Numbered from the stretch's first letter, positions 26,848 through 35,719 are shown. The stretch: DNA of 64,000 bases from Candidatus Halobonum tyrrellensis G22 (GCF_000495475.1 NZ_ASGZ01000020.1:1-64000); one strand, 5' to 3'. The notes: generated from the letters alone by a model not told the origin. Program-made: numbers and translations.

Positions 26848-27624
26848 GTGGCCGACGCGGATGGGGACGCGCAGCCGCTCGTCGAGCCCGTCCCGGGAGC
26901 GCCCGCGGCGACCGCCGACCTGGGCGGCGAGACGGGGCTACTGATCGCGGACTACCACGCCGGCATCGAGGCGGGCCTGCGCTACGAGCGCGGGGTCGAA
27001 CTCGACAGCGCGGCAGACGAGCGGCGCGAGCGGCTGCTCTCGCTGCTCGCGCGGACGGGCGCCGACCGGCTGGTCGTCCTCGGCGACCTGGGTCACCGGA
27101 TCGGGTCGACCGGCGACGCCGAGCGCGCGGAACTCGCCGCCCTCCTCGACGCGGTGGGCGTCCCGGTGACGCTCGCGCTCGGCAACCACGACCCCGGCGT
27201 CGCTGAGGCGTTCGGCGACCGACTCCGCGTGACCGACGCCGCGGGCGCGCGCCTCGGCGACGTGGGTATCGTCCACGGTCACACCTGGCCAGCCCCGGAC
27301 GTGCTCGCGGCGGACGTGGTCTGTACGGGCCACGAACACCCGCGCGTGAAACTCTCCGACGAGGTGGGCGGCGGGCGCGCGGAGAAGGCGTGGCTCCGCG
27401 GGCCGCTCGCGTACGGCCCGTTCGCGGACCGTAACGCCGACCTGCCCGACTGGGGGGAGGAGCCGCCGGAACTCGTGGTGTTCCCCGCGTTCAACGACCG
27501 CTCGGGCGGGACGTGGGTCAACGTCGAAGGGCAGTTCCTCGCGCCGTACCTCCCCGACGGGCTGGCGTCCGGCGAGGCGTACCTCCTCGACGGGACGCGG
27601 CTCGGCGACTACCGGCGGGTCTGA
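26848..27624 (+). CDS. rpe: Calcineurin-like metallophosphoesterase of the RPA operon
   Basis: 258 residues, GTG start one base after the rpap1 stop. All metallophosphoesterase motifs are present: D-x-H in IADYHAGIE, GDLGHR, GNHD in LALGNHDPGV, GH in IVHGHTW and GHEHP. Metal-dependent phosphoesterase activity is expected, on nucleic acids or nucleotides by context. In Haloferax the third gene of the rpa1 operon (rpe) encodes such a protein, matching position and fold. The biological substrate is not known from sequence. Confidence 0.9.
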   Translation: MADADGDAQPLVEPVPGAPAATADLGGETGLLIADYHAGIEAGLRYERGVELDSAADERRERLLSLLARTGADRLVVLGDLGHRIGSTGDAERAELAALLDAVGVPVTLALGNHDPGVAEAFGDRLRVTDAAGARLGDVGIVHGHTWPAPDVLAADVVCTGHEHPRVKLSDEVGGGRAEKAWLRGPLAYGPFADRNADLPDWGEEPPELVVFPAFNDRSGGTWVNVEGQFLAPYLPDGLASGEAYLLDGTRLGDYRRV

Positions 27625-27717
27625 CGTTCGATCGGGCTGACATATCCCTGAGAGCGTATCACACGTTCCCGGCGGGTAGACGGCGTGTGCCACCGCTTTT
27701 CACCCTCGTTTCACCGG

Positions 27718-27881
27718 AGCATTTATGTGTCGCAACCGTGTAGCTGTGCGTACCAGAACGCCTTCGGGCGTGGTGGCATCGTACGCTAAATGACACGGCG
27801 TTCTTACACCCATCCGGACGCGCGCACTCCCCGTGTAGCGTCCGCCACCCCCGAAGCAGTATGGTGTCGAGGTAACGAACC
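27718..27881 (+). promoter_or_regulatory. Promoter and ~135-base structured leader of the coiled-coil gene
   Basis: A CATTTATG TATA element (27719-27726) predicts transcription from about 27747. The leader then carries a perfect ACGCC-TTCG-GGCGT hairpin (27758-27771, C-UUCG-G tetraloop) and a GGACGC/GCGTCC hairpin (27816-27843). A GAGGT ribosome site (27869-27873) lies about 8-9 bases before the ATG at 27882. Two chained mini-ORFs fill the leader. Most other genes in the window have no leader, so this one is a marked exception. Confidence 0.6.
27746..27793 (+). other. Leader mini-ORF 1 (15 residues)
   Basis: A GTG placed about 24 bases after the TATA element, essentially at the predicted transcript start, encodes MRTRTPSGVVASYAK. 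Its TGA overlaps the ATG of mini-ORF 2 (ATGA at 27790-27793). The UUCG hairpin lies inside it. Translation is inferred from position only. Confidence 0.4.
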
Positions 27882-27888
27882 ATGGTAA
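27790..27888 (+). other. Leader mini-ORF 2 (32 residues)
   Basis: Begins MTRRSYTHPDARTP and ends in EPW, with its TAA at 27886-27888, overlapping the first codons of the coiled-coil gene (ATG at 27882) in another frame. Together with mini-ORF 1 this makes a chain of three overlapping frames, as expected for translational relay. Composition is not that of a folded protein. Confidence 0.4.
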
Positions 27889-28805
27889 CGCAAGAGGAAG
27901 TTCTCGAAGAGTACGGTCTCGAAAGTATGGACGAACAGCGAAACGTCGGGCTCACCGACGACGAAATCGACAACGGCTCCAAGGGCCAACTGATCAAGAA
28001 GGCGGGTCAGCTCCGCGACCGCCGGAACGAACTGAACCAGATGGCCTCCGAGCGCGCTTCCAAGCGCGACGACCTGAACGCGAAGACGCGCGAGAAGGTC
28101 GACGAGGCGCAGGAACACCGCGAGAAGCGCGACGAGCTCAACGAACAGGTTCAAGAGCACAAGAACAGCCGCAACGAACTCAACGCCGAGGCGAACGAGC
28201 TGTTCGACGAGGTCGAGTCGAAAAAGCAGGACCTCGAACTCGGCTCGGGCAAGTCCATCGAGGAGCTCAAAGAGGAGATCGAGGACCTCGAGTTCAAACA
28301 GCAGACCGAGGTGCTCTCGACCGAGGACGAGCGCGAACTCATCGAGAAGATCGAGGACAAGCGCGAGCAGCTCGCCGAGAAGAAGGAGAAGGTCGACAAC
28401 AGCGGCGACCTCGAAGAGCTGGTGGAGGAGGCCGAGGAGGTCCGCTCGGAGGCCTCGAAGCACCACCAGAAGGTGACCGAACTGGCCGACGAGGCGCAGG
28501 AACACCACAACCGGATGATCGAGGCGTACCGCGAGGCCGACGACATCCGCGACGAGGCCGACGCGATGCACGAACTGTTCGTGGAGGCCCAGGAGATGGC
28601 CGACCGCCACCACGAGGACTTCGTCACCGTCCAGAAGCGCCTGCGCGAACTGGACAAGGAGGAGGAGCAGGAGAAGAAGGCCGAACGCGAGGAGAAGCAG
28701 GAGGCCGAACGCGAGGAGGCCGAGGAGATCTATCAGAAGTTCAAGGAAGGCGAGACCCTCGACACCGAGGACCTGATGAAGCTCCAGAAGACGGGGCTGC
28801 TCTAA
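27882..28805 (+). CDS. Conserved archaeal coiled-coil protein (COG1340)
   Basis: 307 residues, nearly all charged heptad sequence from about residue 35 to 290 (QLIKKAGQLRDRRNELNQMA, EELKEEIEDLEFKQQTEVLS, KRLRELDKEEEQEKKAEREE). The short C-terminus IYQKFKEGETLDTEDLMKLQKTG-like ending is typical of COG1340, found in almost all archaea. These proteins were once mislabelled phosphoserine phosphatase; their role is unknown. Low Arg and high Lys/Glu make its codon use differ from neighbours. It is preceded by a long structured leader with a GAGGT ribosome site. Confidence 0.9.
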   Translation: MVTQEEVLEEYGLESMDEQRNVGLTDDEIDNGSKGQLIKKAGQLRDRRNELNQMASERASKRDDLNAKTREKVDEAQEHREKRDELNEQVQEHKNSRNELNAEANELFDEVESKKQDLELGSGKSIEELKEEIEDLEFKQQTEVLSTEDERELIEKIEDKREQLAEKKEKVDNSGDLEELVEEAEEVRSEASKHHQKVTELADEAQEHHNRMIEAYREADDIRDEADAMHELFVEAQEMADRHHEDFVTVQKRLRELDKEEEQEKKAEREEKQEAEREEAEEIYQKFKEGETLDTEDLMKLQKTGLL

Positions 28806-28974
28806 ATCTAACCCCGAATTCGACCGCGATTTCTACGCCGTTCTTCCGACGCCGCCCACAGAGCGACGGCCACCCGCCGCCGGGATCGTGCCGACCCGGG
28901 ACCGCTCCGCCCACCCCGTCGACGGACGACCGCGGACACCCGGCTTTAGGTTCACCCCCGCCGCACGTGGCTGC

Positions 28975-29985
28975 ATGACAGACTCATCGGAGTCGGGCGC
29001 CCCGACGCCGGTTCGCGTCGTCGCGCTCCTCCTGGCGGTGGTCGTGGCCGGGGCCGTCGGCGTCGCGGCCTTCGTCGTCCTCCCGGTCGGTCTCGCAGAC
29101 CTGCTGGGCGTCCTGCTCACTATCGCGCTCGTGGTCGTCGTCGCCCGACTCGTCGGCCGCGCGCTCGCCGAGCGGTACGCCGACTACACCGTCGCGGAGG
29201 TCGAGGTGTCGGGTCCGATCACCCGCGACGGCGGCGGCAGTTCGCTCCCCCGGTCGCCGACGACGCCCGGCGCCGACGAGGTGGTCGACCAGATCGAACG
29301 CGCGGACGACGACCCCAAGGTGGAGGCGCTGATGCTGAAGCTGAACACGCCCGGCGGCGAGGTGGTGCCGAGCGACGACATCCGGCTGGCCGCCGCCGAG
29401 TTCGACGGGCCGACCGTCGCGTACACCACCGACCTCTGTGCGTCCGGGGGGATGTGGATCGCGTCGGGCTGTGACGAACTGTGGGCGCGGGACGCCAGCC
29501 TCGTCGGCAGCATCGGGGTGCGGTTCTCCCAGACCCGGTTCGACGAGTTCGCCGACCGCTACGGGGTCAGCTACGAACGCATCGTCTCGGGGGCGTACAA
29601 GGACGCGACCGGCGCGCCGTTCAAGCGGATGGAGGCGCACGAACGGGAGTACCTCCAGGGGCTGTCGGACGCCTGGTACGACAACTTCGTCGAACGCGTC
29701 GCCGAGTCGTTCGAGATAGACGAGCAGACGGTCCGTCAGACGGAAGCGCGCGTGTTCCTCGGCGAGGACGCCGTCGAGTTCGGGCTGGTGACCGCGCTCG
29801 GCACCGACGACGACGCCGAGGCGCGGGTGGGCGAACGCATCGAGGGGGAGCCGGTCCGGCGGGCGTTCGAACCCGAACGCGGCCTCTCCGACCGGTTCGG
29901 GATGGGCGTCTCGCGGGTCGCGTACGCGCTCGGGGCGGGCGTCGCCGCGGCGTTCGGCGCCGACGAGGGCGGTCTCGAACTGTGA
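28975..29985 (+). CDS. sppA: Signal peptide peptidase SppA (S49 family)
   Basis: 336 residues. Two N-terminal transmembrane segments (VVALLLAVVVAGAVGVAAFVV and VLLTIALVVVVARLV) precede an S49 protease domain: LNTPGGEVVPSDDI, the nucleophile Ser in CASGGMWIAS and the general-base Lys in SGAYKDATGAPFK. It is a membrane-bound Ser/Lys protease that degrades leftover signal peptides outside the cell membrane. The ATG at 28975 follows a CTTTAGG element by about 27 bases. Confidence 0.93.
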   Translation: MTDSSESGAPTPVRVVALLLAVVVAGAVGVAAFVVLPVGLADLLGVLLTIALVVVVARLVGRALAERYADYTVAEVEVSGPITRDGGGSSLPRSPTTPGADEVVDQIERADDDPKVEALMLKLNTPGGEVVPSDDIRLAAAEFDGPTVAYTTDLCASGGMWIASGCDELWARDASLVGSIGVRFSQTRFDEFADRYGVSYERIVSGAYKDATGAPFKRMEAHEREYLQGLSDAWYDNFVERVAESFEIDEQTVRQTEARVFLGEDAVEFGLVTALGTDDDAEARVGERIEGEPVRRAFEPERGLSDRFGMGVSRVAYALGAGVAAAFGADEGGLEL

Positions 29986-30040
29986 GGCCGGGCGAGCACC
30001 GGGTGATGGGTTTTTCACCGGGGCACGCCTCCGAGAGACC

Positions 30041-31192
30041 GTGACGACGCTGGTCCTCTGTGTGGACCGCTCGAACGACGTGGGTCGGAAGGCGGGCGTC
30101 GCGACCCCCGTCGTCGGCTGGGAGGCGGTCCGCTCGCTCGTGACCGACCTCGGTCTCGCGGACCCGGAGGACGCGGGCGTCAACTGCCTGCTCGAATCGC
30201 TCCACGTCGCGCGGCAACTCTCCGACGGCGGCGAGGAGGCCGTGGTCGCGGTGGTGTCGGGCGACGGCGACTCGCCCGTCCGCGCCGACCGCGCGCTCGC
30301 GGCCCAACTCGACGAGGTGTGTGCGGCCCACGAGGTGGAGTCGGCCATCGTGGTGATCGACTCCGCCGGCGACGAGCGGGCGGTCCCCATCGTCGAGTCG
30401 CGGCTGCCCGTCGACTCGGTCGACCGCGTGGTGGTGCGGCAGGCGCGCGACCTCGAGTCCACCTACTACCTGCTCAAGCAGTTCATGGCCGACGAGGAAC
30501 TCCGCGAGACCGTTCTCGTCCCGGTCGGCATCGGGCTGATCATCCTCCCGGTGTTGCTGTTGCAGTTCTCGACGACCGTCGCGCTCGCGGGCGTCGCCTC
30601 GCTTCTGGGCGCGACGCTGCTCTACTACGGGCTCGGCGTCGACGAGGTGGTCGAACGCACCCCCGAGCGGGCCCGCGAGGCGCTCTACTCCGGGCAGGTC
30701 GCGGTCGTCACGTACGTCGTGGCGCTGGGGCTGACGCTCGTCGGCGTCTTCCTCGGCGGTCTCGGGGCGTCGGCGTCGACCGAAGGGGAGTTCGTCGCCG
30801 CCATGCGGTTCGTCTACGACAGCGTCCCCTGGCTCGCCGTCGCGGCGCTCACCGCGTCGCTCGGACGCCTGCTCGACGAACTCATCCGCGACGAGGGGGT
30901 GCGCACGTCGTACCTCAACCTCCCGTTCGGCGCGCTCGCGGTCGGGCTGGTCGTCCGCGGCTTCGCGGGCTACTTCCTCGAACGCGAGGCGGGCTGGGGC
31001 GCGCTCGAACTACTCGGCGTCCCGCTCTCGCCCGTCCAGCGGCTCGCGCTGTTCATCGCGGGTGGGTTGGTGCTCGCGCTGGTGGGCGTGCGCGTCGCCA
31101 CCAGCGTCTCCGACGAGACGCTCGACGAGGTCATCGACGACGAGGCCGAGACGAACCCGGGCGCGGGCAACCGCCGCGGCGGCGGCGACTAG
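30041..31192 (+). CDS. DUF373 membrane protein, paralogue 1
   Basis: 383 residues. The N-terminal ~145 residues form a soluble alpha/beta domain with the DUF373 hallmark CVDRSNDVGRKAGVATPVVG and DPEDAGVN, then VVVIDSAGDE and VVVRQARDLESTYY. The rest has six or so transmembrane helices. DUF373 is widespread in archaea and of unknown role; the acidic VDR-ND motif hints at a ligand or metal site. GTG start at 30041, 27 bases after a GTTTTTC element. A second copy lies at 38507. Confidence 0.88.
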   Translation: MTTLVLCVDRSNDVGRKAGVATPVVGWEAVRSLVTDLGLADPEDAGVNCLLESLHVARQLSDGGEEAVVAVVSGDGDSPVRADRALAAQLDEVCAAHEVESAIVVIDSAGDERAVPIVESRLPVDSVDRVVVRQARDLESTYYLLKQFMADEELRETVLVPVGIGLIILPVLLLQFSTTVALAGVASLLGATLLYYGLGVDEVVERTPERAREALYSGQVAVVTYVVALGLTLVGVFLGGLGASASTEGEFVAAMRFVYDSVPWLAVAALTASLGRLLDELIRDEGVRTSYLNLPFGALAVGLVVRGFAGYFLEREAGWGALELLGVPLSPVQRLALFIAGGLVLALVGVRVATSVSDETLDEVIDDEAETNPGAGNRRGGGD

Positions 31193-31307
31193 CGGTCGCG
31201 GCAACCGGTGGGCCGCCGGAGGGGGGACCGTCCCGCTCGCGGGGTTGCGGGTCCCGCGGGTCCTGCAGGTCTTACGCACTCTCTCTCGGAGCAGTTCGAC
31301 TCGCCCG

Positions 31308-32069
31308 CTACCCCCCACCGTCGCTCGCGGCGGCGGCGGTCGGCCGGACCACGTCCGCGAGCGCGACCAGCAGGCCGAACAGCCAGCCGACCGGGACCGC
31401 GATGGCGAACCACATCGCCACGTACGCCAGCCCCCGGAGGTCGAACCGCGCGCGGATCAGCGCGTTCAGCCCGCCGTAGTCGAGGAGGGTGTCGAGCAGC
31501 CACACCGCGAGCGTCCGGCTGTTGGCGAACACCACGTCCGCGAGCGCCGGCGAGTACAGCGCCGCGACCACCGGCGGGAGCAGGAACGCGGTCACGCCCG
31601 CGGGGTAGGCGACGAGGACGCTCGTCGCCCGACCGCCGGCGCGCGAACACACCACCGCGAGCGCCGCGGCGACGGTCGCGACGGCGCCCGCGGCGCCGAC
31701 GGCGACCAGTCCGCCGACGGGGAACCGTCTGAGCCACGCCGCGACGGTGAGCAGCCCCCACGCGGCGAGCGACGTGACCACCACGCCGACGACGCCCAGC
31801 CGGGTCGCCGCCGAGTCGGCGCGGCCGGCGTAAAACCGCGTCGCGAACCCGAACAGCAGCAGCGGGTAGAGGAGAACGAGCAGCGGGACGCCGAGCACGC
31901 TCCACGCCAGATAGGCGGCTCGCTGGGGACCGGTCTCGGGCCGCCACCGGCCGACCACCCGACCGGGGTCGAGTTGCCGCGGGAACAGCAGTTCCATCCA
32001 CGTGGCGTGGAGCCGTCGCAGGTCGATACGGACGGCGTCGGCCAGCCCCGGCGATGCGCGTCGTTCCAT
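31308..32069 (-). CDS. Haloarchaeal six-helix membrane protein
   Basis: 253 residues with about six transmembrane helices and an N-terminal amphipathic region (DAVRIDLRRLHATWMELLFP) before the first. The C-terminal half has PAGVTAFLLPPVVAALYSPA and FAIAVPVGWLFGLLVALADV. No catalytic or transporter signature. The N-terminal WMELLFPRQLDPG-type start is common to a haloarchaeal family I cannot name. The ATG at 32069 follows a GTTAAATC element 27 bases upstream. Confidence 0.7.
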   Translation of the reverse strand: MERRASPGLADAVRIDLRRLHATWMELLFPRQLDPGRVVGRWRPETGPQRAAYLAWSVLGVPLLVLLYPLLLFGFATRFYAGRADSAATRLGVVGVVVTSLAAWGLLTVAAWLRRFPVGGLVAVGAAGAVATVAAALAVVCSRAGGRATSVLVAYPAGVTAFLLPPVVAALYSPALADVVFANSRTLAVWLLDTLLDYGGLNALIRARFDLRGLAYVAMWFAIAVPVGWLFGLLVALADVVRPTAAAASDGGG

Positions 32070-32199
32070 CGCTCGGGGAGAGCGGGAGGGCCCGATTTAA
32101 CGTTTCGTCCCGGCGGTCGATTCTGATAACGGGAGCCGACCGCGGGGCCGGGTCGCCGCCGTCTCGGGGTGGCTTCCCGATGGCCGGTTCGGACGCGGC

Positions 32200-33036
32200 T
32201 CAGTTCCAGGGGGCGAAGTCGGGGTCGACCATCCGCTCCTCGCGGTCGATGTTGTCGATGGCGGCGACGTCCTCGTCGTCGAGGTCGAGGTCGAGGCTAC
32301 CCCAGTTGTCGCGGATGTGCTCCTCGCTGGTCGCCTTGGGGATGGTCGTGACGCCCTTCTCGCGGAGCCACGCCAGACTGACCTGCCCCTCGTTGGTGTC
32401 GTACGTCTCCGCGATCTCGGTGAGTTCGTCCACCTCGAACACCTCGCCGCGCGCGAGCGGCGAGTACGCCACCGGCTGGATGTCGTGCGCCTCGGTTATC
32501 TCGCGGAGCGCCTTCTGGGGGAGCAGCGGGTGACACTCGAACTGGTGGGCGAAGATCGGCACGTCGGCGACGTCGAGCGCCTCCTTGAGGTCCTCGGTTC
32601 GGAAGTTGGAGACCCCGACGCGGTGGATCAGCCCGTCGTTGTACAGTTGTTCGAACGCGCCGAACGTCTCCTCGACGTCGTACGTCCCGGTCGGCCAGTG
32701 CATGTACAGCAGGTCGACCGAGTCGACGCCGAGTCGGTCGAGGCTCTCCTCGGTCGTCTCGCGGACGTCGTCGGCCGCGAGGTTCTTCCGCCACACCTTC
32801 GTCGCGAGGAACACGTCCTCGCGGTCGACGTCGGCGCGTTCGATGCCGTCGCCGACCTCCGCCTCGTTGCCGTACGCCTGTGCGGTGTCGATGTGGCGGT
32901 ACCCCGTCTCCAGCGCCGTCTCGACCGCCGTCCGACACTCCTCGGGGTCGTCGTTCTCCCACGTCCCGAGACCCAGCATCGGCATTCCCTCGGCGGTCGG
33001 CGCGTCCGCGGCCGACGGTGTCGCGTCCTGTGACAT
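32200..33036 (-). CDS. Aldo/keto reductase
   Basis: 278 residues of the AKR (beta/alpha)8 family. The catalytic tetrad is visible: Asp and Tyr in HIDTAQAYGNE, Lys in FLATKVWR, His in LLYMHWPTGTY. The NADPH-binding C-terminal signature is TTIPKATSEEHIRDN. It reduces aldehydes or ketones such as 2,5-diketo-gluconate-type or methylglyoxal substrates; the true substrate is unknown. The ATG at 33036 follows a CATTTTCC element by 27 bases. Confidence 0.95.
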   Translation of the reverse strand: MSQDATPSAADAPTAEGMPMLGLGTWENDDPEECRTAVETALETGYRHIDTAQAYGNEAEVGDGIERADVDREDVFLATKVWRKNLAADDVRETTEESLDRLGVDSVDLLYMHWPTGTYDVEETFGAFEQLYNDGLIHRVGVSNFRTEDLKEALDVADVPIFAHQFECHPLLPQKALREITEAHDIQPVAYSPLARGEVFEVDELTEIAETYDTNEGQVSLAWLREKGVTTIPKATSEEHIRDNWGSLDLDLDDEDVAAIDNIDREERMVDPDFAPWN

Positions 33037-33242
33037 CGTATCCGAACGGTGGGGCGCGACGGGAAAATGGGTTGTGGCAGCCGAACGCATCTCCGGTGTG
33101 TGAACCGCTCGCAGTCCCGATCCGGGGCGATTCGGGGTAGAAGGCCCCACCGGTCGTCCGCCGGGGTCGGGCCGGACCCTCTCCGGTCGGTCGCGGCCGG
33201 GGCGGCCGGTCGTCCGACCGCCGCGGCGCTCCCCCGGTCGGA

Positions 33243-34010
33243 TCAGCCGATGTAGCGGAGTTCGTCCTCGCTGGGCATCCCGCCGCCGCCGCCGCCCTGC
33301 ATCTCGCGGATCTTGCCGACGACCTCCTCCATCTCCTCGGCGCGGTCTTCCAGGTCCGAGAAGTCCACTTCGAAGCCGAGCACCTCCTGGAGCACTTCCA
33401 GAACCGCCTGCGCGCTCTTGGGGTCGACGAGGTAGCCCGACGTCTCGCCCATCAGGCAGGCCGCGTTCAGCCCCCGGCGCGCGCCCAGTCCGAGCACCAG
33501 CCCCGAGACGCCGACGATCCCGCCCGCGGGTTCGTCCTCGCGGAACTCGACGCCCGCCTCCGCCAGTTCCTCGCGGTCGGCGTCGCCGGTCCGCGCGCCG
33601 AGTACGCCGTACTCGTCGTCCTCGATCAGTTCCCCGGTGGGGACGCCCCCGAGTGCGAACGCGCGCTCGCAGCCGAACTCCTCGGCCACATCGAGAAAGG
33701 AGGTGGTGAGTCGGTAGTGGCCCTCGTTGCTCGCCGCCTGGTGGTCGCCCGTGAGCACGAGCAGGTCGGTGCCGTCGGCGTCGACGTGGTGGAACTCGGC
33801 GTGGGTCAACTCCGCGACGCCGTCGTCGTCGACGGTGACCTGCGGGGGGAAGTCGGTGGTGTACACCCGGCGGACCACGTCGCCGTCGAACTCCTCGACG
33901 AGGTGTTCGGCCACCAGTTTCCCCACGTGGCCGACGCCCGGGAGTCCCTCGATCAGCGTCGGGTCGTCGAGACCGGGCTCCGCGACCGTCTCGATGTCGA
34001 TGTCGTCCAT
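33243..34010 (-). CDS. PAC2-family (proteasome assembly chaperone-like) protein
   Basis: 255 residues. PAC2 features are TLIEGLPGVGHVGKLVAEHL at the N-terminus, LLVLTGDHQAASNEGHYRLT and the FALGGVPTGEL and GLVLGLGARRGL segments. A C-terminal helix and a Gly-rich linker end in DELRYIG. A Tyr near the C-terminus recalls, but does not match, the HbYX motif used by proteasome-binding factors. Archaeal PAC2 proteins (PbaA/PbaB) help assemble or bind the 20S proteasome. It lies after aIF2-alpha and nop10 but has its own TTTA promoter 27 bases before the ATG at 34010. Confidence 0.9.
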   Translation of the reverse strand: MDDIDIETVAEPGLDDPTLIEGLPGVGHVGKLVAEHLVEEFDGDVVRRVYTTDFPPQVTVDDDGVAELTHAEFHHVDADGTDLLVLTGDHQAASNEGHYRLTTSFLDVAEEFGCERAFALGGVPTGELIEDDEYGVLGARTGDADREELAEAGVEFREDEPAGGIVGVSGLVLGLGARRGLNAACLMGETSGYLVDPKSAQAVLEVLQEVLGFEVDFSDLEDRAEEMEEVVGKIREMQGGGGGGMPSEDELRYIG

Positions 34011-34108
34011 ACGTGGCCTCGCGGGTCGCTCGTGGTAAAGGGCGTCGGCTTCCGCTCGCCCCCGCGTCGCTCTCGGGGTCGGGGCGGCCGGACCGACCGG
34101 GTGTCGGG

Positions 34109-34303
34109 TCAGTCGGCGTCACCGCGGCGGTCGCGCCGCCGCGCGCGCCTGCGGTACTCGCCGTACGGGTCCTCGGGGTTGAACGGCGCGGGCGCGGAGT
34201 TGACCGCGTCGGCGCCACACCGGGGGCAGGCGTCGCCGAGCGTGTACACCGGCCGCTCGTGCTCCGTCTCCCACGCCGAACAGACCCTGATGTCGGACTT
34301 CAC
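34109..34303 (-). CDS. nop10: H/ACA RNP protein Nop10
   Basis: 64 residues: MKSDIRVCSAWETEHERPVY, TLGDACPRCGADAVNSAPAP and FNPEDPYGEYRR. Archaeal Nop10 is a small zinc-ribbon subunit of the H/ACA pseudouridylation RNP, working with Cbf5, Gar1 and L7Ae. Only one CxxC (CPRC) pairs with the early Cys here, as in haloarchaeal forms. It follows aIF2-alpha by 54 bases, the standard archaeal order. Confidence 0.93.
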   Translation of the reverse strand: MKSDIRVCSAWETEHERPVYTLGDACPRCGADAVNSAPAPFNPEDPYGEYRRRARRRDRRGDAD

Positions 34304-34357
34304 TGGTTCACTGGGTGTCGAGTGTCCGGACGGCCGCCGGCGGCCCGCCCGACGCCG

Positions 34358-35158
34358 TTACTCGTCGTCGCTCTCGCGCTCGCGGTGGAACGACCCCGTG
34401 CCGCCCGCGGTCTCGATCGACTCGCGCGCGCGGTCGGCGCTGGCCTCCAACTCGTCTTCGGCGGTCTTGTAGTCGGGCGCCTGCACCCGGATGCGGTACT
34501 CGGGCGAGCCGACGTACGAGACGTCGAGTTCGGCCTCGCCGGGTACCTCGCCGTTCCCCTCGGCGGCCCCGAGCGCCTCCCTGATCGAGTCGACGCCGTC
34601 GGGGGTGGGACACGAGAGGTCGACGTAGCCCGTCACCGTCACGTACGGGACGGAGACGTTCTCGCGGGCGGTCGAGACGATCGCCTCGACGTCCGACTCG
34701 GGGAGGTCGGTGTCCTCCAGCGCCTCCTCGCCGTGGATCGCGGCCGCCTCGAACCCGTCGTACATCGAGCCGAACTCGGCGTACAGCGCCTCGGCGACCT
34801 GGATGTACTTGTCGTCGCTGACGTCCTCGCCGAACGCGAGCGTCATCCAGTTGTCCGCCTTGCGCTCGTTCTTCCACTCTTGGATCTTCTCCGAACGCTG
34901 GTGGTCGTTGACGTCCTTGATCGACAGGTCGATCTGTTGGGCGTCCTCGTCGACCTCAAGCACCTTCGCGACGACGCGGTCCTCGACGTCGACGTGGTCG
35001 CGGATGTTCTTGATCCACCCGCTCGCCACCTCGCTGACGTGGACCAGCCCGCGCTTGTTCTCGTACTCGTCGAGGTCGACGAAGACGCCGAAGTCGGCGA
35101 TCTCGTCGATCTCCCCCACGACGAGTTCACCCTTCTCCGGCCAGCCGCTGAATTTCAT
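34358..35158 (-). CDS. eif2a: Translation initiation factor aIF2 alpha subunit
   Basis: 266 residues. It begins [20 protein letters not shown] with an S1/OB domain ([35 protein letters not shown]), then the helical middle domain and the C-terminal alpha/beta domain ([20 protein letters not shown]). It is part of aIF2, which brings initiator Met-tRNA to the ribosome. The ATG at 35158 has a GGTATTAG element 28 bases upstream, so it does not depend on read-through from S27e, from which it is separated by an unusual 380-base gap. Confidence 0.97.
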   Translation of the reverse strand: MKFSGWPEKGELVVGEIDEIADFGVFVDLDEYENKRGLVHVSEVASGWIKNIRDHVDVEDRVVAKVLEVDEDAQQIDLSIKDVNDHQRSEKIQEWKNERKADNWMTLAFGEDVSDDKYIQVAEALYAEFGSMYDGFEAAAIHGEEALEDTDLPESDVEAIVSTARENVSVPYVTVTGYVDLSCPTPDGVDSIREALGAAEGNGEVPGEAELDVSYVGSPEYRIRVQAPDYKTAEDELEASADRARESIETAGGTGSFHRERESDDE

Positions 35159-35326
35159 ACTTCACGATCACGACCGCAGGCTAATACCGTTTCGGAACTC
35201 CCGGTCGGCCGACGGCGCCGACACGCGCCCGGCGGAGACGAGTTAGTTACCGGTGGGGAGATACCGAGTTCCCACGATGAGAGAGGAGTGAGCAGACTTT
35301 TTACGCAGTTTACACTCCGAACGGAT

Positions 35327-35500
35327 GGCGATCGGGAGTTCCTCGACCCCGAGGAGGTCGCCACGCTTCGTGGACACGCCCGCCCGGGAGGGCGGGCACG
35401 CGGATGCGGTTTCTCGGGCGGCGGACCGGGGCTGGATACCCCGGCCGTCGCCCGTCCGACACCACGCGCTCGGAGCGACCGGTGGGGCGGTCGCTCCGGG
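35327..35500 (+). ncRNA. Candidate structured non-coding RNA
   Basis: Four strong hairpins follow one another. (1) GGCGA...TCGCC enclosing CCTCG/CGAGG, 35327-35362. (2) GCCCGCCC-GGGA-GGGCGGGC, 35378-35397, a GNRA-capped perfect 8-bp stem. (3) A ~15-bp stem with one bulged A, 35416-35453, loop CTGGATA. (4) CGGAGCGACCG-GTGGGG-CGGTCGCTCCG, 35471-35498, an 11-bp perfect stem. A TTTTTA element at 35299-35303 lies 27 bases before hairpin 1, predicting a plus-strand transcript starting exactly there. No ORF is convincing. It does not match SRP, RNase P or a simple H/ACA guide that I can recognise. Strand and ends are inferred. Confidence 0.45.
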
Positions 35501-35540
35501 TCGACGGGCATCGCGAAGGAGAAGGCGGAGGGTGGCCGAC

Positions 35541-35717
35541 TCAGGCCCGCTGTTCGACCGTCTCGACGACCTCGCCCGCGAACTCGGCGTCGCCGCCGGT
35601 CGGACGCGCGAGCGTCGTCCCGCAGACGGCGCAGTTGACGACCGAGGAGGCCTTCCCGAAGACGACCTGTTCGTTCTCGCAGTCCGGACACTGGACGCGG
35701 TAGAAGTTACCCGCCAT
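35541..35717 (-). CDS. rps27e: 30S ribosomal protein S27e
   Basis: 58 residues, MAGNFYRVQCPDCENEQVVF, with two CxxC pairs (CPDC and CAVC) forming the S27e zinc ribbon. It binds the small ribosomal subunit. It starts two bases after L44e in the same transcript, the usual archaeal pairing. Confidence 0.96.
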   Translation of the reverse strand: MAGNFYRVQCPDCENEQVVFGKASSVVNCAVCGTTLARPTGGDAEFAGEVVETVEQRA

Positions 35718-35719
35718 CG

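Noticed and set aside
35416-35462. H/ACA guide RNA (stem followed by ACA)
   Set aside because: The stem is almost fully paired with no internal pocket, and the ACA lies five bases beyond the stem rather than directly after it.
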